Source of the DNA: Irregularibacter muris
Lineage (GTDB): Bacteria; Bacillota; Clostridia; Eubacteriales; Garciellaceae
Direction of reading: 5' to 3'
DNA: 64,000 nucleotides
Assembly: GCF_024622505.1 (NCBI RefSeq)
Contig: NZ_JANKAS010000008.1
Span: forward strand, 59,274-123,273
Under the pieces are notes generated by a model. The model had not been told where the DNA came from. It did no database searches and saw only the letters and a program-made list of their open reading frames with translations. Position numbers and translations under genes: made by a program. Position 1 is the stretch's first letter. Each line of letters starts with the position of its first letter. Of the stretch, positions 16,532-26,300 are shown piece after piece.

Positions 16532-19294
16532 ATGAAGAGATATAGGAAAGTACGTGTAGTAGCGCTTTTCATAGTCTGTATTATGATATTTTCCCTCTGG
16601 AACCCATTGATTTTTGCCAGTTCAAAGGATACCCATTCCCAATCTACAGGTCAAAATATTGAAAGCAATGCTACACCCGAAGGAGTTAAAAATGACAAGG
16701 AAGTCCTACTAGACAGTAATGCAGCAGCTGAAGACAAATCAAAAGCTTCAGATAAAGAAACAGAGCCGGCTATAAAGCAAGAGGAAGTTCCTAGGAATCA
16801 AGAAGATCCTTCAGACCCACAGGAAAAAGAGGAAAAAACAGAGGGAACCTCTATTGATCAAGGAAAAAATACAGAATCTGAGGGGACTTCTCATATAGGA
16901 GAAGAATCTATTGAACCAAAGGATTCTTCCAAGGAAGAAGGAAATAGCCCCCAGGACGAAGACCTAGTTTTAGAGGAGGAACCTGAAAAAACCATAAGCT
17001 ACTATCCAGCATCTTCCCCTTTGAGGGTAGGACCTATTATTCAATCCTTTGGTTTGCTAAAGTCTAGTGGAAAAATGTCTAGTTTACATAGCGACATTAT
17101 AGGAGATTATGTAAAGCCCTTAGAAGGTTTAAACCTGACAAAGAATGCTACTGTTTTTAAGAATACCCATGACGGTAGACAAATATTTCAGCTTGATCTA
17201 ACCGCAACCACAGAATCAAAAATCGTAGATAAAACCAAACCCAGTGATATTGTTTTGGTTTTGGATAGGTCAGGGAGTATGACTGAGACACTAGAGAATA
17301 TATATACAGAAATAACCAATGCTCCAGATACGAGTAAAACTTATTATATAAAGATAAATGGTAGTTATCAATCCATTAATTATAATTATGGTGGTTGGTA
17401 TTATGGCTCTTCCAGTAATAGAAAGTTTGTTAGCTGGGATAAAAACGGAGATGATAGTTCGCCAGGATCTGATGGGGTAAGGGAATGGATTATTTGGCCT
17501 ATTCTTGATCGATGGGTTGCTCCAGATAATCCAATTGGTAAACCCTTTTATACAAGAACCGAAGTAACCAGATTACAGTCTTTAAAGGATGCAGCAAATC
17601 ATTTTGTCCATACCGTTTCCCAGGAATCCCCTGATAGTAAGATTGCCGTGGTTTCCTTTAGCGGTGAGACAACAAACCATACTAGCGGATTGGTGAATGT
17701 GAAAAATGGGGGTTCGGTAAACTCCACAATTACCAATGCCATTAATGGTTTAACTGCAGAGGGTGCAACCCATTCCAATAAAGGACTTGGGTTAGCTAAG
17801 AATATTTTTCAAGGAGACAATACTACCGATAGAAATCGAGTAGTGATTATGTTTACTGATGGGGAACCAGGCAATCAAGGCTTTAACAATAATGATGGCT
17901 ATAGGTATGCAGCTGCTGCTATAAATCAAGCAGCAGCACTAAAGGGACAACGGGGCAGAACCATAAACAGTGATGTAAGTTTTAATGGATATAAACCAAA
18001 TAATAGTGTAGATCTACCGAGGACAGCTAATAATGAGCCCGGTTGCGGAGCAACCCTATATACCATTGGTATTTTCCCATCAAATGTTAGCAATCATGCT
18101 CATCGCTACATGGCATGGGTGTCCAGTGATAATGATAGTTCTCAGACAGCAACAAATCCCAATGGGTATGAATACTACTTTACTGCTGAGGATAATGATA
18201 GTCTAAATAATATTTTCCAAAGGATAGCCGAGGAAACAGGAAAAACCATAGAGGATGTAGCCATAAGGGATTACATAGACCCACGCTTTGATGTTGTTGA
18301 TGCCGAGGGCAATAGATTAGAGGTTGGGGCTAAAGTAGATGGTGGTGCAGGCACCATAAAATCAGATAACAATATTCTTTATATAGAATGGATCAAGGCA
18401 AAAATTGAACCAGGCACCCTAGAGGAGGGGAAGGGCTTTAAAGGGACTCTATATCTCAAGCCCAAGGAGAATTTTGTAGGGGGCAACAATGTACCCACGA
18501 ACATTCCAAATCTATCCGCAATATATAGCGGAGATCAAAACATTGGTAGCTTCCCCTATCCATTAGTAAATGTGCCCTTTAGGTTAAATATAAAGAATAT
18601 CAACGATACAGTATTCTTAGGAGAAAACATACCCAAAAGTCAAAATGAGGCCAGGGATGAAATGGCAGCAGAAAATCTTACCAATATTCCTTACCAATAT
18701 CCCAGTGAAATGCTAAATATCCATTGGAATGAAAACTTTACAAAGGATACCAAGCCAAGGGATACAACCACCTATACCCTTGTCGTAACAGCTACACCAA
18801 AGGATTATATCCAAAATCCTGATGAGGATTTCTATCACCCAGCAATTGGCACCAAGGCAACAGAGGTGAGTAAAACCGGTACCTATAGTATAGAGGTAAA
18901 AAAAGGCACTCTGACCATTAGCAAGACAATTAAAGGGATAGAGAATCCAGACCAAAGCTTTGTTTTTGAAATAAGACAATATGAAGATATAGGCAAAACA
19001 AAGCTAGCCAAGACCTTCTACGAAACCATTAGAGTGACCAATGGCTCCAATAATGGGAAAATCATTACCCTACCAAAGGGCTATTATGAGGTTGTTGAAA
19101 AAGATGACTGGTCTTGGCAATATGATGCAGTAGGAAATACAAAGGTGAATGATACCCTGGGTATGGATAAAAACGGAAATAGAGATCTAAATAAAGTGAA
19201 TGCCAAGACTTCCTTTGTCAATCAATCAAAGGAAATAAAATGGCTTGCCAGCATAGACTGGGCAATCAACAAATTTACAGGAGGTGGTAACTAA
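16532..19294 (+). CDS. Secreted von Willebrand A domain surface protein
   Basis: The 920-residue protein has a signal peptide (hydrophobic about residues 8-29, then FASS) and a long Glu/Ser/Lys-rich disordered stretch to about 160. A VWA domain follows from 239 with the MIDAS motif DRSGS and FTDGEPG at 441-447. The C-terminal part has a Cna-B/SpaA-like module from about 790 (GTLTISKTIKGI). It ends in INKFTGGGN, with no LPXTG motif or membrane anchor. The ATG at 16532 is seven bases after AAAGGAGG; the ATG at 16526 is too close. Its stop overlaps the next start. An adhesin or fibre-tip role is inferred. Confidence 0.85.
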   Translation: MKRYRKVRVVALFIVCIMIFSLWNPLIFASSKDTHSQSTGQNIESNATPEGVKNDKEVLLDSNAAAEDKSKASDKETEPAIKQEEVPRNQEDPSDPQEKEEKTEGTSIDQGKNTESEGTSHIGEESIEPKDSSKEEGNSPQDEDLVLEEEPEKTISYYPASSPLRVGPIIQSFGLLKSSGKMSSLHSDIIGDYVKPLEGLNLTKNATVFKNTHDGRQIFQLDLTATTESKIVDKTKPSDIVLVLDRSGSMTETLENIYTEITNAPDTSKTYYIKINGSYQSINYNYGGWYYGSSSNRKFVSWDKNGDDSSPGSDGVREWIIWPILDRWVAPDNPIGKPFYTRTEVTRLQSLKDAANHFVHTVSQESPDSKIAVVSFSGETTNHTSGLVNVKNGGSVNSTITNAINGLTAEGATHSNKGLGLAKNIFQGDNTTDRNRVVIMFTDGEPGNQGFNNNDGYRYAAAAINQAAALKGQRGRTINSDVSFNGYKPNNSVDLPRTANNEPGCGATLYTIGIFPSNVSNHAHRYMAWVSSDNDSSQTATNPNGYEYYFTAEDNDSLNNIFQRIAEETGKTIEDVAIRDYIDPRFDVVDAEGNRLEVGAKVDGGAGTIKSDNNILYIEWIKAKIEPGTLEEGKGFKGTLYLKPKENFVGGNNVPTNIPNLSAIYSGDQNIGSFPYPLVNVPFRLNIKNINDTVFLGENIPKSQNEARDEMAAENLTNIPYQYPSEMLNIHWNENFTKDTKPRDTTTYTLVVTATPKDYIQNPDEDFYHPAIGTKATEVSKTGTYSIEVKKGTLTISKTIKGIENPDQSFVFEIRQYEDIGKTKLAKTFYETIRVTNGSNNGKIITLPKGYYEVVEKDDWSWQYDAVGNTKVNDTLGMDKNGNRDLNKVNAKTSFVNQSKEIKWLASIDWAINKFTGGGN

Positions 19295-19902
19295 TGAATA
19301 AGAAAGTCTGGGCTATTTTCTTGTCTTTAGCTGTTATTCTAATCATAGCAGGCACCACCTTAGCCTTACTCACCGCCCAAACTGGAGCCAAGAGTAACCA
19401 GTTTACCCCTGGAGTACTGACCACCACCATTATTGAAAATGGTGAGGACCCAGGAAGTACAAAGGAGTTTACGCCAGAGGGTAAAAATACAAGGAAAGAG
19501 GTAAGGGTACGAAATGATGAAAATGTCCATGGCGTAGAAGGCTACATCCGCGTCATGTTAGTGCCTACCTTCCGAACAAATGAGGGAACCCTACCCGGGA
19601 ATATCGTCCTTCATCCCAGTGGCAATATCCTCACCATAACTGCTCCAAATAATGGGGGTACCATAAAATTAAAGCTGGTTAATGGATGGAAAGACAACTG
19701 GATATACGATAACGGATATTTTTACCATAGATCAATTGTTTTTCCAGGGAAGTTAACCGCTGTTTTGCTTGAGAGTGTGGAGGTGACAGATTCTGCACTA
19801 TGGAATAGCTTCCACCTAGAAGTTCTATCCGATGCTATTCAGGCAGAAGGTGGAGCTTTAGAGGATGCTTGGGGTGAAGCCATAGGAAGGCTGCTGGATT
19901 AA
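19294..19902 (+). CDS. TasA/camelysin-like secreted protein 1
   Basis: The 202-residue protein begins with a short SipW-type signal: a hydrophobic core, then ALLTAQTGAKSNQFTPG. This resembles TasA and CalY, fibre-forming proteins cleaved by SipW. A beta-rich secreted domain follows, with VRVRNDENVHGVEGYIRVML typical of the family. ATG overlaps the TAA of the VWA gene, and GAGGTGG provides the ribosome site, so translation is coupled. It shares its design with the two other TasA-like genes here but has clearly diverged from them. Confidence 0.75.
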   Translation: MNKKVWAIFLSLAVILIIAGTTLALLTAQTGAKSNQFTPGVLTTTIIENGEDPGSTKEFTPEGKNTRKEVRVRNDENVHGVEGYIRVMLVPTFRTNEGTLPGNIVLHPSGNILTITAPNNGGTIKLKLVNGWKDNWIYDNGYFYHRSIVFPGKLTAVLLESVEVTDSALWNSFHLEVLSDAIQAEGGALEDAWGEAIGRLLD

Positions 19903-19943
19903 CCGGAGATTGCAGAAAATAAAGAAGAAAAGGAGGATTGGCT

Positions 19944-20567
19944 ATGAATAGGAGGAGTTTACTTTTTACTCTATCTGTTGTACTGTGTGTAGCATTATTG
20001 CTAGGAGTTACCTATGCTTATTTTACTGCAAAATCGGATACAAAAATCAATACCTTTACTGTAAGTGATGGAATATCCATCCAGCTTGCAGAGCCTAAAT
20101 GGGATAATCGAGATTATGAAGGAAAGGAAGGAAATATTCCTTTAGCAGATCTTGGGATAACAAAGGCTCAAAACATCGTCCCATCTCGAATTATTCCTAA
20201 GAATCCCAGTGTAAAAAATGCCAGTGATTCAGAAAGTGTCTGGCTGGCCATTAGGCTAGACTATACCATAGAGGGTGAATCATCAGATTATTCACAACTA
20301 GATGATTTTGCCACCATTGATTTTGCTGGAGGGGTTTGGGAGGAAAAAGAAAATTCAAATAAAAGGGTTTTCTACTATAACACAAAAGTAGAACCCCAAG
20401 ACAATACTTCAGAACTATTTAGCAAAGTTGAAATCTCATCGAATACCAATGCCAATACATTAAAACCATTTGATATTAAGATTACTGCCTATGCAGTACA
20501 AGGTGAAAATGTTGACTATGGGCAAGCCAAAACAGAATTAGATGCTTTAATGGCAGCTACTCCATAA
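19944..20567 (+). CDS. TasA/camelysin-like secreted protein 2
   Basis: The 207-residue protein has a SipW-type N-terminal signal (GVTYAYFTAKSDTKINTFTV) followed by a secreted, probably beta-rich domain. I see no cysteines or second membrane segment. The ATG at 19944 is seven bases after AGGAGG; the upstream TTG is too close to that site. It lies directly before the signal peptidase gene that probably processes it. It could be a minor or adaptor subunit; this is not determined. Confidence 0.7.
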   Translation: MNRRSLLFTLSVVLCVALLLGVTYAYFTAKSDTKINTFTVSDGISIQLAEPKWDNRDYEGKEGNIPLADLGITKAQNIVPSRIIPKNPSVKNASDSESVWLAIRLDYTIEGESSDYSQLDDFATIDFAGGVWEEKENSNKRVFYYNTKVEPQDNTSELFSKVEISSNTNANTLKPFDIKITAYAVQGENVDYGQAKTELDALMAATP

Positions 20568-20612
20568 AATAAAAAAATAGGATCCTAAAAAATTGCATAG
20601 TTGGAGGATAGG

Positions 20613-21152
20613 ATGTTAGACAATGGCATGGAGAAGAGAAAAAAGAATAAAGTAAGTAAAAACATAAACAATATTATTTTTATAATCCTAATGTTGATGA
20701 TCATCTTTGTACTCTTTACAACGATGCAGGCCCACATAAGGGGGGAGGATCCAACTATATTTGGCTATCAATTTTACTATGTAGCCAGTGGAAGTATGAC
20801 GCCCACTATTCCAGTAGGTTCCTTAATCGCAGTGCGGGACACAGATTACATAAATATTGAAAACAAGGATATTGTTACCTTTAAGGGATTAGGAAATACT
20901 CTAGTGACCCATCGAGTAAGGGAAGTTTCAGAAAATGGGCAAAGTTTCATTACCCGTGGGGATGCCAACAATATAGATGATCCAATAGCCGTCACCATGG
21001 AGACACTCGTAGGAAAGGTAGTATTTCACCTTCCCTATGTAGGATATTTTCTAAAATTTTTAAAATCAGCCTATGGTGTGGTGGTTTTTAGCCTAATCAT
21101 AGGAGCTTCAATAATCCACTTTGCATTTCAAAGAAAAAGAAAAATAATATGA
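20613..21152 (+). CDS. sipW: SipW-type (ER-type) signal peptidase I
   Basis: This membrane peptidase removes signal peptides from TasA-like precursors. The 179-residue protein has an N-terminal transmembrane segment (about 20-37) and a C-terminal one (about 156-173). The nucleophile is Ser61 in SGSMTPTI. The general base is His100 in THRV, replacing the usual bacterial Lys, which defines the SipW/ER type. TRGDANN...DD supplies the acidic motif. The ATG at 20613 follows GGAGG. Its location between TasA-like genes supports a dedicated role. Confidence 0.92.
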   Translation: MLDNGMEKRKKNKVSKNINNIIFIILMLMIIFVLFTTMQAHIRGEDPTIFGYQFYYVASGSMTPTIPVGSLIAVRDTDYINIENKDIVTFKGLGNTLVTHRVREVSENGQSFITRGDANNIDDPIAVTMETLVGKVVFHLPYVGYFLKFLKSAYGVVVFSLIIGASIIHFAFQRKRKII

Positions 21153-21175
21153 ATAAGAAATGAGGAGAATTTATA

Positions 21176-21724
21176 ATGAAAAGAAAATCAATGATGCTTA
21201 TGGTTTCAGCTTTAGCACTTGTTTTAGCCATTGGAGGGGCTACCCTAGCATGGTTTACTAACGCAGCAGATCCTGTCACCAATACATTTGCAACTGGGGA
21301 TGTGGCCATCACTTTGCACGATGAATTCAATAAAGAAGAAGCAAAAAATGTAATTCCAGGGGATGAGTATAACAAGGATGTATATGTTACCAGTGAAGGC
21401 TCCATTAATACCTATGTAAGGGTAAAACTTACTCCAGCATGGGATAAAGAGGGTCTTGATACAAATGTAGTTAAACTAACCCTTGATACAACGAAATGGA
21501 TAAAAATAGGTGATTGGTATTACTATAAGGAAGCTCTTACCAAAGGTGGGCAAACCACAAAGCTTCTTGATTATGTGACCTTTAACGGCGCTGCAATGGA
21601 TAATAGTTATCAAGAGGGAGAATTTACTATCCAAGTTGAAGCAGAAGCTATTCAAGCGACCAATAATGCTGCTGAAGCAGAGTGGAAGGTAAATACGACA
21701 AATTGGACAGCAATATCCAAATAA
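21176..21724 (+). CDS. TasA/camelysin-like secreted protein 3, possible major subunit
   Basis: The 182-residue protein has a SipW-type signal (IGGATLAWFTNAADPVTNTF) and an acidic, beta-rich domain close to CalY/TasA in plan. GAGGAG precedes the ATG. A perfect hairpin follows the stop, which could stabilise this part of the transcript and raise its level, as expected for a major subunit. That last step is inference. Confidence 0.75.
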   Translation: MKRKSMMLMVSALALVLAIGGATLAWFTNAADPVTNTFATGDVAITLHDEFNKEEAKNVIPGDEYNKDVYVTSEGSINTYVRVKLTPAWDKEGLDTNVVKLTLDTTKWIKIGDWYYYKEALTKGGQTTKLLDYVTFNGAAMDNSYQEGEFTIQVEAEAIQATNNAAEAEWKVNTTNWTAISK

Positions 21725-21729
21725 TCATT

Positions 21730-21752
21730 TCCTGGAGGCTTTGCCTCCAGGA
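21730..21752 (+). terminator. Intercistronic hairpin in the fibre locus
   Basis: TCCTGGAGG and CCTCCAGGA form a 9-bp stem. No T-run follows and the next gene starts 28 bases later, so it looks like an mRNA-stabilising or attenuating hairpin rather than a full terminator. Confidence 0.55.
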
Positions 21753-21779
21753 TTAACCCCTTTCAAAGGAGGGTTGTAA

Positions 21780-22430
21780 ATGAAATTCAAGCGGATAAAA
21801 TCAACTACTTTTTTAAAGTCATTTCTGATGATGATGGTATTTTTATTGGTTTTAACCATTCAGCCTGCCTATGCAGGCAATCAATTACAGATTGTTGGAA
21901 ACCATAGGGGTTTGGAAGTAATTCCTAAGGATCAGAATCTCTTCAAGGAATTAAATTTAAGCCCAGGGGATTATAGGAAAAGTAATTTGACCATAAAGAA
22001 TAATGACAAGGATTCTTTTGAATTGTTTGTAAAAATTCAAAGGTTGGGCAAGAAACCTTCTCCAGCAGAGGCAGATCTGTATAAAAAATTATTCATGACC
22101 ATCACTTTGGGAAATCGAGAGATATATACTGGTCCTATGATGAATTTTGCCAGTGGCAAAAATATAAGTTTGGGAAAAATTAAACCTGGAGAGGTTCGGG
22201 AGATGGAGGCTGTCGTTCATCTTCCGGGGGCAGATACTGGCAATGAATTTATGGGAGTAAGTCATAGGAATCAATGGACTTTTATAGCCCAAAGCCATGG
22301 CATGATTGATGAGGAAGATTCACCCTCAGGGCCTAAACTTCCCAAAACCGGTGGAATGCCCACAGCATTTTTCTATATTACAGGTGCTTTGATTACCCTA
22401 ACGGGAATTGTCATTAAGAATAAAAAATAA
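21780..22430 (+). CDS. LPXTG-anchored surface protein of the fibre locus
   Basis: The 216-residue protein has a signal peptide ending near AYA (residue 32) and a secreted domain of about 150 residues. The cell-wall sorting signal has LPKTG at 187-191, a hydrophobic segment and KNKK at the end. A sortase would link it to peptidoglycan. The secreted domain has two SPGD/KPGE-type turns seen in fibre-subunit-like folds. AAAGGAGGG precedes the ATG. It may attach the TasA-like fibre to the wall. No sortase gene lies in the window. Confidence 0.75.
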   Translation: MKFKRIKSTTFLKSFLMMMVFLLVLTIQPAYAGNQLQIVGNHRGLEVIPKDQNLFKELNLSPGDYRKSNLTIKNNDKDSFELFVKIQRLGKKPSPAEADLYKKLFMTITLGNREIYTGPMMNFASGKNISLGKIKPGEVREMEAVVHLPGADTGNEFMGVSHRNQWTFIAQSHGMIDEEDSPSGPKLPKTGGMPTAFFYITGALITLTGIVIKNKK

Positions 22431-22435
22431 ATTGT

Positions 22436-22473
22436 ATTAAGAGGATGCCCTTTAGCAGCCTCTTAATTTTTTT
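22436..22473 (+). terminator. Terminator of the fibre locus
   Basis: ATTAAGAGG and CCTCTTAAT form a 9-bp stem followed by seven Ts. Confidence 0.85.
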
Positions 22474-22564
22474 GGTGAAATATATTGTAGCCCTATAAAA
22501 TACTGTAAGGGATAACCGGAGATGATTGTCCTATAAGATACATAAAACTTTTAAATATAGATTA

Positions 22565-22592
22565 TTGACTTACAGTCAGTCAGTGATAAAAT
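22565..22592 (+). promoter_or_regulatory. Promoter and probable TetR operator of the ABC operon
   Basis: TTGACT and TAAAAT are 16 bases apart. The inverted repeat TGACT-TAC-AGTCA (22566-22578) overlaps the -35, with a further CAGT copy in the spacer. The operon's last gene encodes a TetR regulator, so autorepression from this site is likely. Confidence 0.65.
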
Positions 22593-22624
22593 AAGGGTAT
22601 AAAATAATGAAAAAGGTGAAGATC

Positions 22625-23326
22625 GTGAGTTATATAAAATTAGAAAAAGTAAAGAAGAGATATAAAATGGGGGAAGTCATCATTACCGCAGTGGATGGAG
22701 TGGACTTTGAAATTGAACAAGGAGACTTTGCTGTTGTGGTAGGGCCTTCGGGTGCGGGCAAAACTACAGTGCTAAACATCCTTGGAGGTATGGATTCCCT
22801 AGATGAAGGGATCATTACAGTAGATGGAAGGGATATTAGTGGCTATAGTAGTAAGATGCTAACAGAATATCGAAGATATGATATTGGATTTGTTTTTCAG
22901 TTTTATAATCTAGTGCAAAACCTTACAGCCAAAGAAAATGTGGAGCTGGCCTCCCAAATCAGTAAAGATCCTCTAGAGGTGGAGAAAGTTATGGAGATGG
23001 TGGGCCTTAAGGATAGAATGAATAACTTTCCTTCCCAGCTTTCAGGAGGAGAACAGCAAAGAGTAGCCATTGCTAGGGCTTTGGCAAAAAACCCAAAACT
23101 ATTACTTTGTGATGAACCTACAGGAGCTTTGGATGACCAAACCGGTAAGTCTATTTTAAAACTCCTTCAGGATACTTGCAGATCTACGGGTATGACGGTA
23201 GTGGTCATTACCCACAATTCTGCCCTTACAGGCATGGCAGATAAGATTATCCGCATGAGAAATGGAAAGGTGGCGGAATTTATTGTCAATGAAAATCCAG
23301 TCTCTGTGGAAAGGATTGAGTGGTGA
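22625..23326 (+). CDS. ABC transporter ATPase (MacB/LolD type)
   Basis: The 233-residue ATPase has Walker [10 protein letters not shown], signature [15 protein letters not shown], Walker [13 protein letters not shown] and a switch His in VITHN. This subfamily partners FtsX-like permeases. The GTG at 22625 is placed well after AAAAGGTGA. An ATG at 22607 would leave almost no leader from the predicted promoter. The stop overlaps the permease start, so the two form one transporter. Confidence 0.9.
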   Translation: MSYIKLEKVKKRYKMGEVIITAVDGVDFEIEQGDFAVVVGPSGAGKTTVLNILGGMDSLDEGIITVDGRDISGYSSKMLTEYRRYDIGFVFQFYNLVQNLTAKENVELASQISKDPLEVEKVMEMVGLKDRMNNFPSQLSGGEQQRVAIARALAKNPKLLLCDEPTGALDDQTGKSILKLLQDTCRSTGMTVVVITHNSALTGMADKIIRMRNGKVAEFIVNENPVSVERIEW

Positions 23327-26300
23327 TGAAGAAAAAATCCTTTTACAAGGACCTAATAAGATCCATATACAAAAGTAAGGCAAGGTTTTTATCTATTCTT
23401 GTTATTATTACCATAGGAGTAGCTTTTTTTGCGGGGATTAATGCTGGTGAACCAGATATGGTTTTATCCGCAGATAAATACTATAAAGAGCATAGATTAT
23501 CTGACTTTAAAGTGATATCTCCCACAGGGTTTAAGGAGGAAGATATCCAAAAGGTAGAAACAATAGAGGGAATAGAAAAGGTACAAGGAGCGTACACCAA
23601 GGATCTTTTTCTTACTTCCAAGGAAGGCAACACTTCTACAGTAAAGCTCTTGAGTTATCATCATGGAACAAATCATGATGCCCTGAATATCCCTAGGATT
23701 ATTGAGGGTAGAATGCCTGAAAAATCAGGAGAAATTGCTATAGATCATAGTCATAATGTACCTGAGGAAATCAAGTTGGGGAGTGAAATCACCTCTTCAT
23801 TACCCAAGGGAGAGAAAAGAGAAGATTTCCTAAAAAAGGAGAAATATAAGGTGGTGGGAATTGTCCAATCCCCCCTATATATTAACTTTGAAAGAGGCCA
23901 GACCAACATGGGAGATGGCTCTATAGATTATTATGCCTATATTCCTCAAGAAGACTTTACTATGGAAAAAGTAACAGATCTTTTTATTGCCACCAAAGAA
24001 TCTAAAAATCTTTCCGCCTATACAAAGGAGTATGACCATCATATTAAACCCATTGAGAACTCTTTAAAGGATATCGGTATGGTCTCTATGAAAGAGGAGA
24101 CCAAAGAACTTAAAGAGGAGCTAAATAAAGGGAAAAAAGAATTAGAAGAAAATAAAATAAAAACAGAAAATGAACTAGCTAAAGCAGAAAAAAAGCTACA
24201 GGATGCCGAAAAAGAGATTGCCAAGGGAGAACAAGAGCTTAAAGAAAATGAAGGGAAATACCAAAAAGAATTGCAGGAGAAAAAAGCCCAATTAGAAAAG
24301 GGGAAAAAAGAATTAGAGAAGGGGAAAGCCCAATATCAAGAAAGCTATAATCAATGGGAAGAGGGCCATCGTCTTTATACTGAAAATCAAGAAAAACTTA
24401 CCCAATCGAAGGCAGCATTGGATAGAGCAAAACAACAATTAAATAGCCTCCAGGAAGCCATACAAGGACTTCAGGATATTAGGGATAATGTGTCTATGGG
24501 AGCAATGACCGAGGAGGAATTTACCAATCTCATAGGAAGTATTGGTGTGCTTTCCCCAGATACTGCCCAGTACATCAAAGAGAATTTTGACCCTGGAGAT
24601 AGGTTTCTAGGACTTAAAATCCGGGGAGTTCTAGATAATGCCCTTTCAACAATGAAAGAAAATCACCAAGGGGGTCAGAAAAGCTATCAGGTAGGGATGG
24701 CAAAGTATCAAGAGGGTCTAAAGGAGTTGGAGGAAGCCAAAATCCAGATAGATCAGGGAAAGGCCCAATTGGACCAAGCCAAAGCAGAGATAACAGCCAA
24801 TGAAAAAGAGATAAGCAATGGGGAAAAAGCTCTTACTCAGGGAGAGAAGGACTTGCAAAGCTCCCTAGAAGAGGGGAAAAAGGAATTACAACAAGGCAAG
24901 AAAGAACTTGCTAAAGGGAGAAGCACCTATGAAAAAGAAAAGGCTGATGCCCTAAAAAAAATAAAAGAGGCTGAAATTGAAATAAAGGACGCCCAAAGAC
25001 AAATAGGAGAAATTCCAGAGGAATGGTTTGTCATCAGTCGAGAGGGCAATCCTGGATATTCTACCTATGGTGATGATGCCCAAAGGATTGGTGCATTGGC
25101 CAAGGTATTTCCTTTATTTTTCTTTCTCGTGGCGGCTTTGGTATGTTTGACCACCATGACAAGGATGATTGAAGAGGAAAGAGCACAAATCGGCATCTTA
25201 AAAGCCTTAGGATATAATACCTTAACCATATCCTCAAAATATTTAATTTACGCTTTGTTAGCCAGTTTAGTAGGTGCCCTATTGGGCCTGAGTATAGGCT
25301 TTAGACTTTTTCCCAATGCCATTATGTTTGCCTATAAAACCATGTATAATATTCCGGAAAGGCTAACCCCTTTCCATTTGAATTATTCTATTCTTTCCCT
25401 ACTCATGGCCGTAGTGACCACGGTATCGGCTTCGTTGCTTGCCACATTGCAGGAGCTTCGCTCCACCCCTGCAATACTTATGCAGCCCAAAGCGCCTAAA
25501 CCAGGGAAAAGAATACTTTTAGAAAGAATAACTCCTCTGTGGAAGAGGCTATCCTTTTCCCATAAGGTAACTGCTAGGAATATTTTTCGGTACAAAAGAA
25601 GATTTTTTATGACCGTTATTGGCATTGCTGGTTGTACTGCCCTTCTAGTGACAGGTTTAGGAATTCGAGATTCCGTGAATGCCATTATGGGAAAACAGTT
25701 TGAAGACATCTTTATTTATGACGGTCAAATTATGCTGGATAGGGATAAAGATTTTCCAGAGGAGAGGCTAAAAACGATTGTTTCAAGTAGACAAGAAATA
25801 GAAAGGGATATGAGCACCTTAACCGAAAGTGTCAATGCCTTAACTCCAGGGTCCAGCAGAACCTATGAAGCCAACTTATTGGTCCCAGAACATCCAAAGG
25901 CTCTAGAAGAATTTTTTGATCTCCATGAAAGAGTGTCTAAGGAAAAGGTTGAATTAAAATCAGATAGTGCAGTCATTACAGAAAAACTCTCAGAGCTTTT
26001 GAAGGTGAAAGTAGGAGATAGCTTCAAATATAGAGATGCCCACAACAATACCTATGAAATAGAAGTAGGGGCCATCGTGGAAAATTATCTATCCCACTAT
26101 ATCTATATGACACCAGAATATTATGACGAAATTACCCTGAAAAACCCCCAATACAATTCCATTGTATTTAATGTTCAGGACATGGAGGAATTACACCATG
26201 GACAATTTAAAGAAGGTCTCATGGAGCATGGGGAAGTTTTAGGGGTTGTGTTTACCGAAAAAATAGCAGATGAATTTGGGAAAGTCCTAAAGAGTTTGAA

